A DNA stretch of 10,742 nt from Candidatus Daviesbacteria bacterium RIFCSPLOWO2_02_FULL_41_8 (lineage in GTDB: Bacteria; Patescibacteriota; Microgenomatia; Daviesbacterales; UBA10151). The DNA lies in contig MFDZ01000055.1 in the NCBI GenBank assembly GCA_001777455.1, positions 32,792 through 43,533 on the forward strand. The letters run 5' to 3'. Every line of letters begins with the position of its first letter. Position 1 is the first letter of the stretch. Below are positions 7,077 through 10,742 of this stretch, in pieces. A program made the translations under genes and the position numbers. The notes below the pieces were generated by a model. It was not told the DNA's origin, ran no database searches, and saw nothing but the letters and a program-made list of their open reading frames with translations.

Positions 7077-7103
7077 AAGGATACACATTGAAGGTGTATC
7101 CTT
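7077..7103. repeat. 10-bp perfect inverted repeat between transposase and transporter
   Basis: AAGGATACAC (7077-7086), loop ATTGAAG, then GTGTATCCTT (7094-7103). The DNA can fold into a strong hairpin on either strand. It lies 3' of the transposase gene and 5' of the transporter gene. No T-run follows on either strand, so it is not a standard terminator. AAGG...CCTT segments at 7105-7125 may add a weaker second fold. It could be the end structure recognised by the Y1 transposase, since such enzymes act on hairpins near element ends, or an independent REP-like unit. The rest of the 122-base gap 7014-7135 shows no gene. Confidence 0.55.
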
Positions 7104-7135
7104 TAAGGCTCTAAGGCCAATCCTTTCGGTCGTAG

Positions 7136-7849
7136 TTAATCCTCTTCCAATATTTTTCGTTGAACAACGGAGAAATCGTCACTTTCTTCCACGAATGCTT
7201 TATATGTCAGTTTGGGATTAGTTTTGGAAAAATATGATAATACTTCTTCCGGATACACCCAGTCTGTTTTTCTTTTTCCCAGATATTCCGGATAAGATGA
7301 CGCCTGCCCCCAGCCTTGCAAGGTCCGACCTTGCAAGGCTACTGAGCTCGTGTTGCTGTGATGGATAGATATTTGTTTATGTATATACTTGGTTAAATAA
7401 ATCAACTGTTGCTCGTTTTCAATAAGGACAGCTTTATAGGTATCTTGGTACAAAAAACCCACTCTTTTATACTTACGATTGAAGTACATCGTGTATCTGG
7501 TACCCAAAGATTGCATAAATTTATCAATCGAGGTTGAGCTTTTCTGTTTGATAAAGAAATGGAAATGGTTCGGCATTAAAGCGTAAGCGAGTAAGGTGAT
7601 TTCGTTTGAGAAATTATTTAAGCGTGATAACTTAAGAATCTTGTCTCTTTCTTTATAAGTGTTATTCGGACTAGAGAGTTGTTTCCTTAAGTCTTCTTCA
7701 TCCTTAGGTAATAAATATTCTTTCAGGTAACGAAGAAAAACGGAGTAATCCTGTTGATCTAAAAATACTAGTCTTCTTTCTACCCCGCGATTGTATATGT
7801 GATAATAGCCATTCTCAAGGTACTGTTTTATTCTGTTGCGTGCAGGCAT
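7136..7849 (-). CDS. REP-associated tyrosine transposase (RAYT, Y1_Tnp/IS200-like)
   Basis: Single-strand DNA transposase-type nuclease of the HUH superfamily; relatives process or spread palindromic REP elements. Motifs over 237 residues: the opening strand YYHIYNRGVERRLVF (15-29), the metal-binding HUH pair HFH in ALMPNHFHFFIKQ (90-102), and the helix RYTMYFNRKYKRVGFLYQ (118-135), in which Y119 or Y122 is the likely nucleophile. The helix TKYIHKQI (153-160) and the tail SSYPEYLGK (184-192) are also typical. Between these last two, residues 171-179 (ALQGRTLQG) are encoded by a 29-bp palindrome. The reading frame is intact. There is no accessory tnpB. The gene opposes the wall genes and, with the transporter relic, separates ftsW from murG. 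An upstream palindrome copy lies 27 bases before the ATG. Confidence 0.9.
   Translation of the reverse strand: MPARNRIKQYLENGYYHIYNRGVERRLVFLDQQDYSVFLRYLKEYLLPKDEEDLRKQLSSPNNTYKERDKILKLSRLNNFSNEITLLAYALMPNHFHFFIKQKSSTSIDKFMQSLGTRYTMYFNRKYKRVGFLYQDTYKAVLIENEQQLIYLTKYIHKQISIHHSNTSSVALQGRTLQGWGQASSYPEYLGKRKTDWVYPEEVLSYFSKTNPKLTYKAFVEESDDFSVVQRKILEED
7312..7340. repeat. 29-bp palindrome inside the transposase gene (copy A)
   Basis: Two copies of the self-complementary decamer CCTTGCAAGG, joined by TCCGA and flanked by AG and CT. This gives perfect 13-base arms (7312-7324 and 7328-7340) around CCG. The first 25 bases are identical to the copy at 7876-7900. It is read in frame by the transposase as ALQGRTLQG and sits in the variable loop between the YIH helix and the SSY segment, so the gene tolerates it. 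Confidence 0.85.
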
Positions 7850-7875
7850 ATTAATACCATATCATGATGCTTGTT

Positions 7876-7900
7876 AGCCTTGCAAGGTCCGACCTTGCAA
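7876..7900. repeat. Intergenic copy of the transposase palindrome (copy B)
   Basis: Identical over 25 bases to 7312-7336, in the same orientation. The arms TTGCAAGGT (7880-7888) and ACCTTGCAA (7892-7900) surround CCG. It lies in the 93-base gap between the divergent transposase and murG starts. REP/RAYT systems usually have such palindromes beside the transposase gene, so this is a candidate substrate. On the - strand its TTGCAA (7885-7880) lies 18 bases from TATGGT (7861-7856), so it might also supply a -35 box for the transposase. Confidence 0.85.
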
Positions 7901-7905
7901 ATGTA

Positions 7906-7934
7906 TTGAAGGAATATTGGTAATGACGTAGAAT
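7906..7934 (+). promoter_or_regulatory. Candidate promoter for murG-ftsQ-ftsA
   Basis: TTGAAG (7906-7911), a 17-base spacer, then TAGAAT (7929-7934): four of six and five of six matches to the sigma-70 consensus. The -10 box ends 8 bases before the murG ATG at 7943, so the transcript would have little or no leader, as proposed for murE. A promoter is expected here because about 1.5 kb of opposing-strand DNA separates murG from the upstream transcription unit. No Shine-Dalgarno is visible before the ATG. Confidence 0.5.
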
Positions 7935-7942
7935 TGTGTTAT

Positions 7943-9118
7943 ATGAAGATATTAGTTACTGGGGCGCATTTCACACCGGCGGTGGCAACAATAGAACAAT
8001 TGAGAAAAATGGATGATATAAGGATAGTTTATGTTGGCCGGAATACTACTTTGGAAGGGGACAGAGCCCGATCAGTTGAGTCGAAGTTGTTTCCACTGAT
8101 GGGGATAAAATTTATTTCAATCACGGCCGGCAGACTGCAAAGATCTTTGACTGTGTTTACGTTATTGTCTCTATTGAAAATACCCATAGGTTTTTTTCAA
8201 GCCCTGTTAATCCTTTTTAAGGAGCGGCCGGATGTTATTTTATCTTTTGGCGGTTATGTGGGTTTACCGGTGGTGATAATAGGCTGGTTTTTTTCAATTC
8301 CGGTAATTATTCACGAACAGGCTTTAATTCCTGGATTGGCCAATAAAATCAGCTCAGTATTCGCCGATAAAATTGCTGTATCGTTTTCAAACGGCGCATT
8401 TACAGGTAAAAAAGTTGTTTTAACCGGCAATCCGCTCAGGAAGGAAATTATTGAAAAATCCCTAGATGCCAACATAAACCACCTCGCTCCGCCGGCAAAA
8501 CCTTTGGCGACACGCGGCCAGGGCGGAAGGAAACCGGCAACTGTTTTAGTGATGGGGGGAAATCAGGGATCGCATATTATTAATTTGACGGTTGAAAAAT
8601 GTCTTGTCCAGCTTTTGAAGATGGCTGTGGTCTTTCACCAGACCGGTGATTCAAAGTACCGGGATTTCGACAGACTGGAGAAGCTGGAGGGGTTAGGAAG
8701 TTTGGGGGAGAAATATATGGTAAAAAAGTGGATCGGAGAGGAGTATGCGAAAATTTTACAAAAAGCAGATTTGGTGATATCACGGGCAGGCATTAATACT
8801 TTGACGGAGTTGGCTTTTTTTGGCAAGCCGACACTGCTAATACCTATTCCCAACAGTGAACAAAATGAAAATGCCAAATTCTTTGAGGATTTGGGAATGG
8901 CAAGGATTTTACCGCAATCAAAATTATCTCCGTGGGCTTTATTGGAAAATGTCTCCTTTATGTTAAAAAGATTAGATAGTTTGAAAAAAAAGGCCGGGGA
9001 AACTAAAAAAGTGGTAATCCCGGATGCTGCTAAAAGACTCGCCTTAGAAACCGTACTTTTAGGTATAATGGAAACATGTGGAGAAAAAAAACCAGAAGAT
9101 ATCCGCCCGCCCGCTTAA
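7943..9118 (+). CDS. murG: UDP-GlcNAc:lipid I N-acetylglucosaminyltransferase (lipid II synthase)
   Basis: Peripheral membrane GT-B enzyme that adds GlcNAc to lipid I on the cytoplasmic face, giving lipid II for FtsW. Motifs over 391 residues: the N-terminal loop TGAHFTPAVA (6-15), SFGGYVGLP (101-109), IHEQALIPGLANKIS (123-137), TGNPLRKEI (161-169), MGGNQGSHIIN (204-214), ISRAGINTLTEL (279-290) and IPIPNSEQNENA (300-311). The N-terminal loop is reduced from the usual GGTGGHxxPA to TGAHxxPA. The interdomain linker at 179-200 is longer than usual, rich in Pro and Gly, and encoded by GC-rich DNA. The ATG at 7943 is preferred over an in-frame TTG at 7934 because it gives the normal MKILVTG start and fits the promoter spacing. 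The last 43 bases overlap ftsQ. Confidence 0.93.
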   Translation: MKILVTGAHFTPAVATIEQLRKMDDIRIVYVGRNTTLEGDRARSVESKLFPLMGIKFISITAGRLQRSLTVFTLLSLLKIPIGFFQALLILFKERPDVILSFGGYVGLPVVIIGWFFSIPVIIHEQALIPGLANKISSVFADKIAVSFSNGAFTGKKVVLTGNPLRKEIIEKSLDANINHLAPPAKPLATRGQGGRKPATVLVMGGNQGSHIINLTVEKCLVQLLKMAVVFHQTGDSKYRDFDRLEKLEGLGSLGEKYMVKKWIGEEYAKILQKADLVISRAGINTLTELAFFGKPTLLIPIPNSEQNENAKFFEDLGMARILPQSKLSPWALLENVSFMLKRLDSLKKKAGETKKVVIPDAAKRLALETVLLGIMETCGEKKPEDIRPPA

Positions 9119-9870
9119 TTAAGTTATCAGCAGTAGTGATTATTCTGTTAAGTTTTTTCCTGTTTATAACAGGTAAGTTCAGTCCCTTTATTATTAAAAA
9201 GATCGGGATAGAAAAGAATAATATCCTTTGTGCCGACGATAACCAACTAATAAATGTCAGTAATTTATTGGAAAGAAATTTACTGTTTCCTCATTTTAAG
9301 GAAGTTGAAAAAAATCTGAAGGAAAAATTTATCTGTATTAGAAATATTGATTTCTCGTTATCTTTTTCAAATGAAGTTAAGATAAAAGTTTACGGCAGAC
9401 TGCCTGTTGCTTCTTTTCTTTTATTGCAAAACAAGGAGGCGAGCGCATCTTCTGCCCTGGAAAATATTGCCACGCCAAGCGCCCAACAAGCGGGTGCAGC
9501 GTACCTAATCGACAAGGAAGGAGTGGTATTTGCCAAAGACATCGGGGCAGTAAATCTTCCCAACATTTTTCTCTACGACAGAACCGTTTCTTTGGGCAAG
9601 AGAGCGGTTGGAAATTCAGAAAACAGTTTAAAAATTTTGGATGGAACAAAAAAGCTGGGATTGGATATAAAAATCTCCGGTATTTTTGATGATATCTTAA
9701 TTATATTCTCTTACCCCAGAGTAGTATTTAAACTGGATGGCAAAATAGATATGCAACTTGCATCTTTACAATTAATCCTCACAGAGGCTAAAATAAACTT
9801 AAGAGAACTAGAGTTTATCGATCTAAGATTTGATAAACCCCTGGTGAGGTTTGCCCCTAAGAAAAAATAG
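9076..9870 (+). CDS. ftsQ: Cell-division protein FtsQ/DivIB
   Basis: Bitopic divisome protein linking early and late division proteins. At 264 residues it has a basic cytoplasmic N-terminus (MWRKKTRRYPPARLIK), one membrane anchor at about 17-32, a POTRA-like region at about 35-110 ending in VKIKVYGRLPVASFLL, then YLIDKEGVVFAK (143-154) and the C-terminal FIDLRFDKPLVRF (247-259) seen in this family. Sequence similarity across FtsQ proteins is low; the call combines this architecture with the position between murG and ftsA. Residues about 120-141 are Ala/Ser-rich, coded by noticeably GC-rich DNA, and look inserted between two conserved strands. The start overlaps murG by 43 bases; GGA lies just upstream of the ATG. 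ftsA begins 20 bases after the stop. Confidence 0.88.
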   Translation: MWRKKTRRYPPARLIKLSAVVIILLSFFLFITGKFSPFIIKKIGIEKNNILCADDNQLINVSNLLERNLLFPHFKEVEKNLKEKFICIRNIDFSLSFSNEVKIKVYGRLPVASFLLLQNKEASASSALENIATPSAQQAGAAYLIDKEGVVFAKDIGAVNLPNIFLYDRTVSLGKRAVGNSENSLKILDGTKKLGLDIKISGIFDDILIIFSYPRVVFKLDGKIDMQLASLQLILTEAKINLRELEFIDLRFDKPLVRFAPKKK

Positions 9871-9890
9871 AAGAAATTTTTTTAAAATTT

Positions 9891-10742
9891 ATGGCTAAAG
9901 ATCGAGTTATTTGTGGAATAGATGTTGGCTCATCTAAAATAGCCACTTTAATTGCTTCGGTGGATGAAACCGGGAAAATTAATTTGATCGGCGTGTCCTC
10001 TACGCCGTCAAAAGGAGTTAAAAAAACTCAAGTTGTAGATATTGATGAGGCGGTTGGGGCGATCACCGAATCGGTTGAAGCGGCAGAAAGAATGGCCGGG
10101 TATTCTATTTCTTCGTCTTTTGTTTCACTGGGCGGACCGCAAATAGAAAGCATTAATCAACATGCAGTGGTGGCGGTTTCCGAGCCTGAGGGTGAAATTA
10201 AGGAATCAGATATCCGCCGGGTGAATGATGCGGCCCGGGCAATTCCGCTACCATCCTCAAGAGAAATCCTGCACGTTATCCCCCGCACTTTTACGGTTGA
10301 CGGCCAGGAAGGAATTAAGGATCCGATCGGAATGACCGGCGTCAGACTAGAAACTGAAACACACATAATTACCGGTTCAACTACCTCCATGAGAAACCTT
10401 GTCAAGTGTGTATCTCAGGTCGGAATAGATGTGACGGAGCTGGTTTTTTCCGGTATTGCCTCCGCGCTTGCGGTTTTATCGGATACCGAGAAGGAATTGG
10501 GGGTAGTATTGGTGGATATCGGCGGGGAGACGACTGATGTGGTAATTTTTATAGACGGATCTGTAGCTTATTCTTCAGTTATTCCTATCGGCGCGCGCCA
10601 CATTACATCCGATATGGCAGTTGGGCTCCGTGTTTCTTTGGAATCTGCAGAGAAAATAAAGTTATCGTTAGGCAAACCGCCAAAACAACCGGCAATTTCA
10701 GACGAAATGGAGGAAAACGGCAAAAGTATGCTAAACGGTAAA
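9891..10742 (+). CDS. ftsA: Cell-division ATPase FtsA, N-terminal 284 residues (runs off the window)
   Basis: Actin-like protein that tethers FtsZ filaments to the membrane and recruits the divisome. The frame stays open from ATG 9891 to the window end, giving 284 of an expected 400 or so residues. Motifs: phosphate-1 loop CGIDVGSSKIATLIA (8-22), FVSLGGPQIES (77-87), the FtsA-specific 1C subdomain at about 85-165 with PIGMTGVRLETETHIITG (145-162), phosphate-2 loop VLVDIGGETTDVVIF (206-220), and IPIGARHITSDMAVGL (231-246). The 1C subdomain and GARHIT separate it from MreB and DnaK. The C-terminal membrane helix is outside the window. ftsZ would be expected next. No clear ribosome-binding site precedes the ATG; a run of T and A fills the gap. 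Confidence 0.95.
   Translation, partial: MAKDRVICGIDVGSSKIATLIASVDETGKINLIGVSSTPSKGVKKTQVVDIDEAVGAITESVEAAERMAGYSISSSFVSLGGPQIESINQHAVVAVSEPEGEIKESDIRRVNDAARAIPLPSSREILHVIPRTFTVDGQEGIKDPIGMTGVRLETETHIITGSTTSMRNLVKCVSQVGIDVTELVFSGIASALAVLSDTEKELGVVLVDIGGETTDVVIFIDGSVAYSSVIPIGARHITSDMAVGLRVSLESAEKIKLSLGKPPKQPAISDEMEENGKSMLNGK

Noticed and set aside
7077..7103. Rho-independent terminator for the transposase or transporter
   Set aside because: The stem is good but no run of T follows on either strand, so it is listed as an inverted repeat instead.
7312..7900. CRISPR array
   Set aside because: There are only two repeat copies 540 bases apart, one inside a gene, with no regular spacers and no cas genes.
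7934..7942. TTG start extending murG by three residues
   Set aside because: No ribosome-binding site supports it, it overlaps the candidate -10 box, and the ATG at 7943 gives the usual MurG beginning.
100..10742. A previously undescribed defence or metabolic system
   Set aside because: All genes apart from the exporter relic and the transposase fit known peptidoglycan and division families; nothing suggests a new multigene system.

Overview
This window is a peptidoglycan-synthesis and cell-division (dcw) gene cluster from a bacterium with a streamlined genome. The best guess is a Candidate Phyla Radiation (Patescibacteria) organism, probably of the Microgenomates type. That assignment is inference. 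It rests on the compact gene order, very short spacers or ATGA overlaps, Mur enzymes trimmed by whole domains, few clear Shine-Dalgarno sites, and moderately AT-rich DNA. TGA is used as a normal stop (murF and mraY both end in TGA), which argues against the CPR lineages that read TGA as glycine.

Layout, left to right on the + strand: the last 23 codons of a penicillin-binding protein (ftsI-like), then murE (no N-terminal domain), a short murB-like gene with only the FAD-binding part, murA, murF (no N-terminal domain), mraY and ftsW. These six complete genes are spaced by at most 26 bases or overlap, and look like one transcript. About 1.55 kb then breaks the cluster. It holds, on the - strand, a LysE-type transporter gene broken by a frameshift and a REP-associated (RAYT/Y1) tyrosine transposase, with a palindromic repeat present twice. 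The + strand resumes with murG, which has its own candidate promoter, then ftsQ (divIB) and ftsA, which runs off the right edge.

Together the genes cover cytoplasmic precursor synthesis (MurA, the MurB-like protein, MurE, MurF), lipid I and lipid II formation (MraY, MurG), polymerisation and crosslinking (FtsW with FtsI) and divisome assembly (FtsQ, FtsA). murC, murD and ddl, normally part of such clusters, are not in this window.

No new defence or metabolic system is visible. The points most worth a second look are: (1) perfect palindromes sitting in frame inside coding sequences (murE and the transposase), one of them repeated next to the transposase gene; (2) a set of domain-stripped or motif-altered Mur enzymes, including a MurA with Asp in place of the catalytic Cys and a MurB-like protein with no catalytic domain; (3) two candidate promoters whose -10 boxes end exactly 8 bases before the start codons of murE and murG, suggesting leaderless mRNAs.
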